Assembly: GCA_021018995.1 (NCBI GenBank) | Contig: CM037590.1 | Coordinates: 46,845,713-46,909,712 of the forward strand | Reading direction: 5' to 3' | Length of the DNA stretch: 64,000 bases | Source of the DNA: Chloranthus sessilifolius | Taxonomy: Eukaryota > Streptophyta > Magnoliopsida > Chloranthales > Chloranthaceae | Program-made: the position numbers and the translations under genes | Part shown: positions 11,451 to 22,582 of the stretch, piece by piece | Numbering within the stretch: position 1 is the first letter of the stretch | Layout: each line of letters starts with the position of its first letter | The notes under the pieces: model-generated | The model's input: only the letters and a program-made list of their open reading frames with translations | The model's database searches: none | Told to the model about the DNA's origin: nothing

Positions 11451-11824
11451 AGTATCCCTGCATAAAAAAATAAGAGTTACAAGGCAACTATGATGACAAA
11501 GAATGAACTATGGAGATTGATCAGTAATGCACAACTCTTTAAAGTGTTGTAGCTTGTAAATATATGTTGTGTAAAATGACATTCATAAAAATTTCCAACA
11601 AGGATATTTTATAGGTAAGATATTTGTTAAAAAAAAAAACAACAACAACAACAACAAAAGGGGAGAAGTCCCAACAAAGGAAGAAAGATCTAAATCCGAG
11701 GACGGGCTTGACTAATGTATTATGTCCTTGACATACCATCCTTTGCCAAAGTGTCTACAACCACATTTGGCACCCTTCAGACATGAGTGAAGTACATTTC
11801 TATGTCTTTTTATCTCTGGGTTTG
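11451..11824. other. AT-rich spacer
   Basis: No gene. Contains an A-rich (ACA)n-like stretch at 11629-11658. Nothing else recognised. Confidence 0.5.
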
Positions 11825-11905
11825 GACCTGTAGCACAATGGAAAGTTGACAATATTGCAACCTCAAGGTCGCAGGTTCGAGCCCAGCTCACCAATAAAAC
11901 GCAAA
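11825..11905 (+). mobile_element. SINE-like tRNA-derived head
   Basis: TGTAGCACAATGG resembles a pol III A box (TRGYNNARNGG) and, about 40 bases downstream, GGTTCGAGCCC is a near-perfect B box (GGTTCGANNCC). It is followed by AGCTCACC and an A/T-rich tail. There is no cloverleaf, so it is not a tRNA gene. A weaker relative with B box GGTTCGATCTC is at 53.82-53.86 kb. Confidence 0.6.
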
Positions 11906-13700
11906 AAAACTTTTTCCCCCTCAATAATCTCCTGTTAGCATATTTTGATGGGTAGGAGTTGTCCTTACTGCCACAGTTTAACAATTAGGGAACACAACCT
12001 GCTAGTGAAGAAGAGGAAATTCTAATGCTACCTCCCTTTAGAACCCTTACCTCTACTCCAATTGATTTTCAATCATCACGAGTAATAAAAATAAAAAATG
12101 AAAATAAATTAAAAATATCTTATATATCCTACCTTCATATCTAAAATTACAGCCAACAAATCGGCCCCCGATTGCCCAAGGACCTACCATTGAAATTTAG
12201 CTTAACCTTACCCCTAAGTGAATGGTGATTCAATATTAAAAAATGGTGTAACTAATAGATATAGGGGGATATCTTCAGATGCTAAATGCTAATAAAGTGA
12301 CATTCTCATTTCTCATCGCACCTATATTGTTATTGTCGGTTAATTATTTTTTCAATTTTTCATATCATGGAATGAAAACATAGGAACAGATGTAATCATC
12401 TCCTTCTGACTATTGTTATCCACTCTCACCATCCCCATCATACCCTGAAATGAAATACCTCAAAACATCTTTTAAGAAGACATATCAATAAATGATAATT
12501 ATTTTTATCCTTTCTAATCATGTCCCTTCATCCACAATTTCGTCCAAACTGAACCAATTATTCCTCTCTTACTGCTGCCCCAACATAAAGCAAAATTGAA
12601 TCTGAATACAAATTCAATTTTTATTCTCTCTTTTTTCACTTTTCCTAGTTAACAATTCTTTCATGCAAAGATCCTATAATCTACACCCATCTCAGTAAAT
12701 TTAGTATTCTACCTTGAACTGATAGAAATATTGGAAGCACTTGTAAGGGCACCAAAGTCTACATCCTCCACATCATTCTTCAAAGGGGAGCATCACCATA
12801 CCATCATAACTAAATCTATATTAGGAAAAGCATGAATCATTAGCTCATTACACAAGAACAAGAATCAGCCATCATACTTATTTGTTTCATGAATATTCGG
12901 CTTCAAATATTTCAATTTAACCCTGCTAGATTGCGGATCACAAATGCAATAGTTCTTCATGTTCTGTTCTTCATCACCATCTTCATGCGCAATGAGCATA
13001 GTAACGAAGTCGGAGTCGGAAATAAGTCAAGGGAAAATTTCCACAAAAATTTAAAAAAAAAAAGTTTGGAAAAAATTGGTAAACAAAAAATATATCAATA
13101 ATTATGAAAAATTACAAAAATACAATTTCATATGTTGAACATTTATGTTAAATTTTTAACATGTTTTTTTAGCACAGTAACACACTAAGGAAAAATGACA
13201 TAATTTCACAGACAATTATACATGCTAAAAGAGTCTAACGATTGGCAATTCAACAACCATGAGTCTTTCACATCCTTCATGGCCAATGGCCATCATATCC
13301 AACTAAAAATTGTAAAACATCGTGAATTACTCGAACAATCGCGCCATTAAATCATGATGCTAGGAACTTATGAAAAAGTTCGCGACTTTTTTAATATGTC
13401 ATCATTTATTCGTTTGATGAATAAATTGCGATTAAAGCACGACTTTTTCAAAAAGTCGGAAACTATTGTCACTATGACAATGATTACCAACTATGCAATA
13501 CTTTCTATTGTGGCTCTGATTGGAGAAACAGATTATAAACCGAAATGTTAAGGATGGATCTAAGATGCTCAGAGTACACAGGCAGCAGTTAAGAGGTTGG
13601 AAATTAAGGGAACTCTTTCGAATTGTGCATTGGGCTAAAAGTGAGAATTCATTGAGATGACCATTGGGGTTTTAGTAGATATCCTAGATTTGATCATAAT
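11906..13700. other. Gene-free AT-rich stretch
   Basis: No gene seen. 13.0-13.1 kb carries the family F phrase GGGAAAATTTCCACAAAAATT. 13.33-13.47 kb contains reiterated TTTTTCAAAAAGTC/ATTAAAGCACGACTTTTTC, also found near 52.56-52.61 kb. The short ORFs are not convincing. Confidence 0.45.
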
Positions 13701-15320
13701 CTAGGAGGATTCAAAGAGATATGGAACATCATGGAGGAGTGAAAAAAGTATCATAGAGAGGATTGGGAGCTAGCATGCATTCACAAATCCAGAGGTGATT
13801 TGGGAGTAAGAAGCTTGAAAGAGTTTATGTGGCTCTCTTAAGCAAGTGGCTTTGGAGAGTCCGTGAGGAAATTGAGGCTCCTCAGTTTTCCGTGCTCAAG
13901 AAATGTATGGCAGCTAGGTGGGGATTGGTAAATATCATACGCGACTCTATAACTTATCTCTTGGTTAGGCCATAATGGTTTAGCCATCTTTATGGGTTGC
14001 CAAATGGTTGATGAATATATTGTGAGCAATGAAGGAGGTGTCATCTCTTGGAACAGCTTACTATTGAGAAACATTAATGACAAAGAATATGATGAGCTGC
14101 TGGAACTTTAGACAATCTTGATCAATTGTATCATCCTTTAAATAGTTGAGACCAAAGACTCTGGACGCTTGGAACATCCACTAAAATTTCTATTAAATTA
14201 ATTCATGATATTTAACAATTAGTAAGGTAGGTATTTGGAGGTTGCCGACACCTCCATGAGCGGTGTTGTTTGCCTAGTTTGCAGCTCATGAAAAGGTTCT
14301 AGCGGTTAACCATTTACAAGGTTGACCATTTAAAAGGTTCTAGCAGTGTTGTTTTCATATATATATATATATAGGAAGTCACAAGGGTGTGATCTAGCAT
14401 AGTAGCAATCTATTGGGCTCTTGGGGAGGAGGTCCTTATCCAAAGATAGAGTGAATGCTGTGGCATCTACATTCACTTATGATTCTTTAGAGCCTTAGAA
14501 ATAAAGGAATGATAGGATCTTTTGCAATAACTTCTCATCAATTGATTTCAATGATTGAGAATAGGATCGCAGCAAGCCATAGTTAATTTGTTGGTCGATT
14601 GGGAGTCCAAGTACCCCAGTTCATAGTCACCACTCACCAAATTCTTCGAATTGTTAAAAAATTAGTGAATAATTGCGAATTTAAGGTTCTACGAATTATT
14701 CACAAATTTTGATAAAATTCTTATGTTTTTTAAAAATTCACAAACTTCGAGAACAATTCACGACTAATTCACGATATTTCAAACATATTGTGATTCTTAA
14801 TATCTTTTAAATTATTTTATACATTTTAATCTTATTTTTTATTTTTTTTCGAATGTTTTCCTGAACTTGCCGAATTTTGCCGGTTTTTTCCGAATTTTAA
14901 CCTTGCCAAATGAAAAAAATGCTAGGGCCAGCAAGAGGAGGAGGCATCATAGAGAAGAGGATGGTGTTGAACTATGATGTTATTCTAAGCCACTGGAAGA
15001 TTGAGACAGTAATGAAGTAAAACTTTATGTAGAACTAATAGGAATAGGAACCTTCAGAGACAAGGAGCTTAGACCATGGACCATGGAAGTAGATTCCATA
15101 ACCATCATTAGCTAGCTAAGAGCACGATCGGGACTACCTTGGAGATTTCTTAATTGGTTCAACAAGATGTCTATCTGTTAAACTTAATGATGGTAAACTT
15201 CTTGTTCATAGTAAAAGCAACTTCAAGTTGACTTGGTTCGTAGGTTTCTACTGTTGTTTCCATTAAGCTGCTTGCTTAGCCTTTTTTGTTTTTGTATATT
15301 ATATCAACAAGAGCATTGTC
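13700..15320 (+). mobile_element. LINE C-terminal half: RT thumb, zf-RVT, RNase H (plus strand), interrupted
   Basis: In shifting frames the plus strand gives DWELACIHKSRGDLGVRSL at about 13.76 kb (thumb: V-x-W-x-x-x-C-x-PK-x-GGLGIR), then INDKEYDELLEL...DQRLWTL at about 14.07-14.17 kb, AVLFA-stop-FAAHEKVL at about 14.26 kb (family form: V-x-FFAW-x-A-x-GK-x-LT), RNDRIFCNNF at about 14.51 kb, and finally MEVDSITII with LRARSGLPWRFLNWFNKM at about 15.08-15.17 kb (RNase H). Order and strand are those of a LINE. It has many stops and is cut by a family F element at 14.64-14.93 kb. It probably continues the fragment that breaks at 10500. Confidence 0.75.
14635..14935. repeat. Family F AT-rich element nested in the LINE
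   Basis: Begins near TTCATAGTCACCACTCACC and ends CGAATTTTAACCTTGCC. It contains GCCGAATTTTGCCGG and reiterated AATTCACGA/GAATTATTC phrases. It is the reverse-complement counterpart of the block at 8.62-8.95 kb, whose left end reads GGCAAGGTTAAAATCCGG. It separates the LINE RNF-like segment from the RNase H segment. Confidence 0.6.
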
Positions 15321-17340
15321 ATCTTCGATGGTGCTAAGCACCATCATATAACACATAAGAGACCTACATTTTTGTTAGTAGATTTTTTTCTAATTAGAGA
15401 AAAAATGGATTTTGTATGGTGTTTATCATAATCATCAATGATAGTGGTTCATACTTTCTGCAAATAAAGATGTTTAATGATTATGAGTTATGATCACCAA
15501 TCAGCCAGTTGTGTAGTATCCCAAAATTTGCACCTATGATCGTTCGATTTGACGGTTTGGATCAAACAAATTATACACCAATGGCTTATAAAGATATGAG
15601 CAGTGTCATCTTCAATCGTGGTAATCATCATATAAAATTGCGAACATTTTTGCTTCGAGATCAATTTGATGGCATGGAACGAGAAAAAGTATGTCAATGG
15701 CTTATAGAGAGAGCACTAAACCCGATCATGTAACAGACATGATAGTAGTCCTTGTTGGATTTTAAGGAAAAAGAATAGAATCCTAAAGGGTTAAAACTTT
15801 GTGTAAAAATCCAGTAAGAGTGGAGTAAATAGAGAGATAAAATGGGAGAAAATCCAGAGCTAAATAGGATAGTTTAGGGGTAGATAGGGTGATTTAGAGT
15901 ACTTTAATCTTCCAAAAGTGTTGAAACAAAAATTTATAGAAAATTTCAAACCCTCTTATTTTCTTTTAGTAGCATAAATAAATTGCAGTTATTCATCAAA
16001 AAAATCATAAGTTGGGAAGCTAAGACTTGTTTATAGAAAGGCCAACAACCAAAAAAAAAATCCTCTATATCAATATATTATGCAATTATTCACACTTACA
16101 TTTAAATTTAAATATCAAGATGGGAGATTGAATTATTATGACTTTTAATCTGATTTCTTATTTAATAGTGCAAAAGCTATATATATGCAAACTCAAAAAA
16201 CATTGACAAGTCGAAATAAATTCCATGCACTAGAAACACGAGAAAGGGGACATATCAGCACAATTATGAGTTATGAGTAGCCTACTCATAATTCATATAA
16301 CTATGGACATTTGGACTTACTATCTAAATCATACACCAAAGCTTTACAATTGAAAATTAAGTTTTGGCGATGTTGCTTCCTTAAATGACAAGCTAACCAC
16401 ACCTCCCACTAAAGTCTTCTAGTCCATGCTACTACTCTTCACACAAGATAAGAGCCAGCATAAACTATTATTGCAGAACAGAGTTTTCAAACAAAACTAC
16501 CATCAACATATGCATGGTCTTCATTGGTCCCTGCATTGAATTCTTGGGCTGTTTGACTGGAGCCAAGATTCAAGCTTGGCTCATCTCATCTTAATTCCAC
16601 CATCAGGATTTGTGGAGTCAAACATTCCAATCATGCTAGAAACCCATCTATAGATGGATACTTCCATTAGGAAAAATACTATATCTAACATTTCCCCATT
16701 CAATCAATCATTAAAAAAAAGAAACATGATTTTATCTGAGGGTACTAAAACAAACAATCTAATCCAACATCCAAATGATATAACAGCAACCAATTTTAGT
16801 ATGTTACGAGATTTTCTAAAATTCAAAGACACATTGTATCACAACCATCAGAGAACCTATAATATTACAAACAAGAAATCTTAGCATCAAAAGGGGCTAT
16901 GTAAATTTGACACTTGCAAGTGTACCGATGTGTGGGACACAGCGCCCCTCGATAGAACCCTACAAAAACCTTAGATAATAGGGCGTGTACTGATGTCAGT
17001 GCAGGGATACTAGGTGCCCGAAGATGAGATTACTTACCAAAATATTATACATAGATATATAACCCAAATTAAAATATTTAAAAGAGATCAATACATAATT
17101 TGCAAAACCCAATATTAGAACCCAAACCCCTACCCTGGGACACATGTCATCAAAAACAATAGTTCATATATCCATAAAATTAAGGGACTAAAATTTTCTG
17201 TAAAGCACATAAATTTTTCATGAGATGGTTATAGAAACAAATTTTGGTGGATCAACAAAAAGTTGGCTATGGAACTTTCCAGATTCAGGCGACATAGAAC
17301 AACAGAATTAATGGATACCCAGAATTTGTATCTATATTAA
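15321..17340. other. Gene-free AT-rich stretch
   Basis: No gene supported. Short ORFs on both strands (around 15.5-15.73 and 16.65-16.88 kb) have no recognisable motif. The phrase CGCCCCTCGATAGAACCC near 16.95 kb is locally GC-richer but I see no function. Confidence 0.5.
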
Positions 17341-17537
17341 CCATTGCATGTATCATTCCAAATCTCTTATCTTTCATTAAAAAATCAAAGAAAGAGAGAG
17401 AGGGAGAATAGAAAATCAGAAAAACTAAACTTAATAACCCAATGACACATCAGCCCCAAAAGAGGAAAAAAAGAAGCCATAACAAAAATTAGAAAAATTA
17501 AATAAATAAATAAATAATAAAAGAAAAGAAAAATTAC

Positions 17538-18050
17538 CTTAAAGCCACATACTCTTATCACCTCTATTCAAAAACCCACCAAGGATTCACCAAAACCTGG
17601 CCTTGGTAATTCAAAACAACAGAAACCACCATCATCAAATTCCAATAAAGATAATGAAGAAGAAGCCAAAGAGCAAAAACCAAAAGGTGGGTATTTCTCA
17701 GAAGCCATTAAAGGAGCTTAGATCGTCAAAAGGCAGAAGAACAGGTGGAGATTATGATCTGATTGGCCAGTCATTCTCTCTTTCTCTCTCTAGAGAAGAA
17801 GTAGAACTTGAAGAGAGAGAAAGAGAGAGATCCCAGATAAGAAATATCCAGGAAAACAAACGACCCTTCCAATAACAGTGACTTGAAATTTGTCAACATC
17901 TGGTCTTCTTTTTATTCTCTGCTTTTTTTTCACTTCTCTTTCATCGAATTTTAGTCTTTTCATAAAATTAAATAAATATGGATTTTTGAGGAAGTGAGAG
18001 AAACGGGTGTTTTTGTAGATTCTCTCCACCATCCTTGCTTTTTGGGTACT
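17538..18050 (-). promoter_or_regulatory. Candidate untranslated leader exon and promoter of the DUF863 gene
   Basis: This is one of few stretches here without repeat-family signatures. On the minus strand it has a CT-rich/GA-rich leader (TCTCTCTCTTTCTCTCTC region, 17.77-17.83 kb) typical of plant 5'UTRs and ends in TTTAAG|GTAATTT at 17538, a good splice donor. The nearest minus-strand gene downstream is DUF863, whose ATG is preceded by a potential acceptor. If joined, the 5'UTR intron would be about 9 kb and full of LINE debris. No transcript evidence is available; it may instead belong to nothing. Confidence 0.35.
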
Positions 18051-18094
18051 ACAGAAAATATATTTAACAAGTGAGGTTGGGACTGTGCTGTGGA

Positions 18095-19565
18095 CCCCAC
18101 TCTGATTACCTTGATTTAAACACTAAAATGATCTTACACCATTAATAGTTTAATAATTTCAGATCTAAATAATCTGTATCGTCAAATTAATAAATCTTAT
18201 ATTGAAGAAGTGAAAAAGGTTAAGACTCTGCTTTGTTAGAGGAGCTTTAAACCATCCAATCTATATATTTTAATGTTAATCATTATTTTTAATTTTAATA
18301 ACTGATATTAAAATTAATCAATAAAAACAATTTAAATTAATCATAGATATAGATATGCTATAATAATATAAGATCAAATTTTCAATTAATGGTGTAAGAT
18401 CATTTGTTGACCTGTGGTGCTCACACTTTTTGATCTACAAATATGGGACCACCTGCCTAACCTACCTATTCTGAGTAATATTTAAATATCTTTTTTGTGT
18501 TTAACAGGTCGTAGATGTGATTTATCCAAGCCATCAAACTGATTGCTCATTTATGGAAGGAATAATGACTCCACATTTAAACACACAAATAGAGTTTAAA
18601 TAATCTTATACCATTCAATTAAAATTTTGATCTCACATCATAAATTGTGGTTTATTATTATGTCACATGACACACTTTTGTGATCCATTTAAACTGTCCA
18701 GGTGGCAGTTCACGGTTGAAATATGTCTCATTCAAAGAATTATAACTATAAGTGGATGTGAACCATCCGATTGGTAAACTCTAATATTAGCCATTAAGAC
18801 TAAGAACAAAAGTAGGTATAAAAGTGCATAAATCGGATAATTAAAATCTCTCAAATTATAAATTTTGAACTAATTTTGTTCCAACATATGATCTATTACT
18901 TTAATGGTATGGATTACTCACATCTTAAACCATTAACGGTGTGAGATCATTTAAATACGATTTTGATTTTTAAATGAGGCCAGGAGGGTCGACGGATCCT
19001 TTATTGAAGGGATAATATCTTTGGGCCAACATTTAAACACCAAAATGTTGTTTAAATGATCTTACGTTATTAAACTAGACTTTTTTATCTGCACTATTTA
19101 ATTAAGTGTGATTTATTATTATACCATATGACCACATTTATGATCAAGCTAAATTATCCAAGTCGCAATCCATCATTAAAGCATGTTTTAGCCAAAGAAT
19201 CATGCTCATTAGTAGATGTGAACCATCCGATTAGCAAACTTTAATATCATCCATTAAAACTAGGAACAACGGTTTATATTAGATTGCACAAATCAAATGG
19301 TCCAGATTACCCACATCTTAAGCCATGAGTGGTGTAAGATCATTTAAACACTATTTTGGTGTTTAAATGACGATATGGAAAGCTAGGTTCTTTATTGAAA
19401 GACGATGGACTCAAAAATCACACTTTTTGATAGATTTGAGCCATTCAATTTGTGTACTCTAATATTAATCATTGTCCTTATTTCTAACATCAATATTAAA
19501 GTTACTTGATCGGATGGTTTGCATTTTCTTATAAGCATAACTCTTTGGCTAAGACATATTATAAT
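18095..19565. repeat. Cluster of three to four family A elements
   Basis: Successive related units lie at about 18.10-18.44, 18.55-18.98, 19.00-19.39 and 19.40-19.56 kb (the last truncated). Shared landmarks: GTTTAAATGATCTTAC at the left, GTGAACCATCCGATT in the middle, GGTGTAAGATCATTTAAACA at the right, often with the palindromic end AAACACTATTTTGGTGTTT. The copies differ by many substitutions, so they are independent old insertions or an old local duplication. They are non-coding. Confidence 0.7.
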
Positions 19566-19571
19566 CAAGGT

Positions 19572-19637
19572 GTCAAACTCAGTATCGGTCCATGGAGTAC
19601 CGATATGAATTGGCCGATACCGAATTGTATCAGTGTC

Positions 19638-19699
<62 letters not shown>

Positions 19700-19700
19700 C
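19572..19700. repeat. Family C fragment plus (AT)n
   Basis: CAGTATCGGTCCATGGAGTA and GAATTGGCCGATACCGAATT belong to the CGATACG palindrome family, followed by an uninterrupted (AT)26 run at 19644-19695. It truncates the last family A unit of the cluster. Confidence 0.65.
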
Positions 19701-20334
19701 ATTATTTATTTTGATTGTTACTACATGTGCCAAATGAAAATCACAAAAAACTGGCTAACACAAATTTGAACAAGCTTATGGTAGTTTAATTTTTTTTCTC
19801 TTTTTAATTATATTATCAACAATAAAAGATTGATAATATTGCAAGTTCAAGGTGACAAGTTCGAGTGAGAGCACAAAAAAAAAAATAATAATAATAATAA
19901 TAACAAATAAATAAATAAAATAAAACAGATAAATCCAATCTGTTTTAATGCGCCATGAACCGCCTGGCACCACATGGGATCAAAATGTGCCACATGTGTA
20001 GATTTGATGATTTGGTCACCAACCTTGGTGATTGTGCCAACACTCAATATTAGCTCTTGCCTTGCATTTGTAGTGGTGGGGCCAGAATTAAGATATATCA
20101 TGGGGTGATCATCCAACATATAATAACTATCTCATAAAGGAATGTGAATGCCAGAGATTGATCTTTAATGCAGATGTGACTAGTGTTAGTGCATCTAAAA
20201 CTCTTCAGTTAGTCAACTTTAGAAATAATTATATACCATAATTTGAATTCATTTAATGTATTATAATATAATATATGCTTGATATTATTATTATTATTTT
20301 TTTTCCTTCTTCTCAACATAGATTTCACATACTT
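19701..20334. other. Gene-free AT-rich stretch with possible SINE debris
   Basis: No gene. 19.83-19.89 kb reads GATAATATTGCAAGTTCAAGG then CAAGTTCGAGTGAGAGCAC and an A-run, a degraded relative of the SINE-like head at 11.83-11.90 kb. The remainder is unremarkable. Confidence 0.45.
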
Positions 20335-20585
20335 AAATCATTGAATGATTTGAATCAGGCAATAGAGATTGTTTTTTTCGTCCGTAAGATTTTGATTCCA
20401 CATAACACACATATTAAAAAATAAATATATCTACTGTGCTAATCAAACATGGTTCTCAAATCGCTTTTCAGGATGTGGTACACATTGATTCAAAATCTGA
20501 CTGCGTGATGGTAGCACTATGATCTCAAAGATTTATTGAGTCGAAATTTAAGAAGGAAAACGATCTCCATCATCTAATTTAAAGG
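20335..20585. repeat. Family B element (partial)
   Basis: Contains CATTGAATGATTTGAATCAGG and AACGATCTCCATCATCTAAT in inverted relation, the family B core ends, with degraded sequence between. Non-coding. Confidence 0.5.
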
Positions 20586-20940
20586 AATCAACAGTTTAAG
20601 AGGGTGAAGCCCGGGACAAGAAGGAAGAATGTTGGGTTGAAAATTAACATACCTCTCAAGAAAATCGAGACAAATTGGACAACTGGTACTAAGTACAGGG
20701 GTTGCGTACCTGTACGGGTCAGTGGCACGGTCAAATTAGTCAACTCTCGGGAGGCGCATGGAATTTGCGGAGCCTCAAAATCTCTGAAACCATGCATCTG
20801 GCCAGGCTGGCACTAGCAGTTGATCTGTGTAGGCACATTGCCTGTGTAATTGAGACAAATTCTATATTGAAATTTGAAAACCTTTGTGATGAAATGGTTT
20901 TTTGTGAATTTACTTTTTGTAATGAACCCTTATTAAGCTA
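20586..20940 (+). other. Locally GC-richer segment with overlapping ORFs, unrecognised
   Basis: Overlapping plus-strand frames of 70 and 79 codons (20604-20816, 20702-20941) and a minus-strand frame of 69 codons occur in a segment that is clearly less AT-rich than its flanks. None carries a motif I know. It may be a fragment of a retroelement or gene. The opposed frames argue against a single real protein. Confidence 0.25.
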
Positions 20941-22309
20941 AAAAAATATAAAAATCTATTGTATTAAAGTAAAATATTGTAAAGTTTGGTAATTTAGATT
21001 AAAGAAAAAGTATCCGAACTCTCGTCGGGTGTAAAGACTAAACACTGCATTCAATCGGGATTATGGCCATCTGAAGTTTGAATATCACATGGGCATGCAC
21101 AAGATCAATCTAAGACCATCCAAAAATAGGGATTGGCTACTGACTTGGCTAGATCAGCCTAAGGCTTCCACATAAGAGGCCAAAGACCTTTTTCCCCTAA
21201 AAACTTTGAGGGGAGCCATTACAGGAAGGTCGCTTCCTATTTTAGGAAGGAAGTTATGCCACGTGGAAACATTGTCTAATTAATCATGATTCCAAGGTCA
21301 TAATCTATAGGTTTGGGCAAAAAAGATTGACACAAAAGACGATCTCTATCATATTTTTTTTGATTTGATTGAATCATATCATCGATATCATAGAGATTGT
21401 GTTTCGTGTCAATCTTTAGCTGCTAAGATCTTTAGATTGTGGCCATCACATCATATTGCCTAAATGATGTTTCTACATTTCACAAGCATAAAAAATATCA
21501 AAGTCTATTTTTTAAAATCATGTGTATGTAATGACTCCATATATTAGATAGGTACCTCTATTCGCCCATACTGGATTATTAAGGGCGCTTACCTTTGTAA
21601 CTCATTGACTACTTGGAATCATGCTTTTTTCACCTCAATCTTCCACACAATCGATCTTGAGACCATGAACATATCATTAGATGGTCAATTTTTTATTTTA
21701 CGTGACACATATCCCAAAAAGTCAAACTAAAATCACAAGGCACACATGCTTTTTTTTATGATTTTAGGGCTATTTTTTTAATATATGCCAAATTAAAAAC
21801 TTATCGTCTTGTGGAATGATCATGGTCAAGATCCATTGTGTGGAAAAATGGGATGAAAAACGATCTCCAATCATCTGATTCTAAGCAATCATTAAGTTTC
21901 AGACATAGGCACCCTCAATAATCCAATAGGTGCGAATAGAGCTACCCATATCAGATTCCAAACTTTGTTACAAAGCAATAATATTTTGTAGTTACTACTA
22001 GCATTGCCCTTAGTAGTAATATGAAACAATCGTTATTACCAAAGAAATTTCAATAATATCCTGATAGCAAAAACTCTTAGATGGCTCCAAAAATCTCCCA
22101 TCTATACCTAAGGAATTGGTATTAGGCACTTGACTCGGACACTTAAGGCTCTTCCAAGGGTCACTTCTTTCATTGCACCAAATCAATATTTTCATTGATT
22201 TAAATGCTCACAAATATTTGCAAATCTCAATCCGTGCATAGCACTTGATTTCTAAGTCGAAGACCTAACCCATCCACCACTGGTGGTGCTCAAGGTATGG
22301 GTCTATAAA
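20941..22309. repeat. Family B copies in gene-free DNA
   Basis: 21305-21430 and 21630-21950 carry family B landmarks (AAGACGATCTCTATCAT, TCACACAATCGATCTTGAG, GAACGATCTCCAATCATCTG-like ends). The rest is AT-rich spacer with no gene. A 61-codon minus-strand ORF at 22.0-22.2 kb is not supported by any motif. Confidence 0.5.
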
Positions 22310-22470
22310 GGACTGATACGTATCGGCCGATACTGATACAATCAAATAAATGAGGTATTGGTTGATACTCAATCTGTGTCGGCCGATATAATCCTACATC
22401 AGTTGATACCGATACCGAAACATATCGCCGATGCGTATCGATAGCGGCCAATACTTGATACCACAATTAA
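22310..22470. repeat. Family C palindromic block
   Basis: Reiterated GATACGTATCGGCCGATAC, GTCGGCCGATATAATCC, GATACCGATACCG and GATGCGTATCGATAGCGGCC. The half-site CGATAC appears in both orientations many times within 160 bp. Non-coding. Confidence 0.7.
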
Positions 22471-22582
22471 ACCTCGTAATTTATGAGCACAAAAATCAGT
22501 AAAGGTATTTTTTTGCCCTTTCAATGAACTAGTAATGTATGGATCTAACTCTTTTGACCTATTGATGAGTACTGAAAAATGA

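Noticed and set aside
11825..11905. tRNA gene
   Set aside because: A and B boxes are present but no acceptor stem or cloverleaf pairing can be drawn; better explained as a SINE head.
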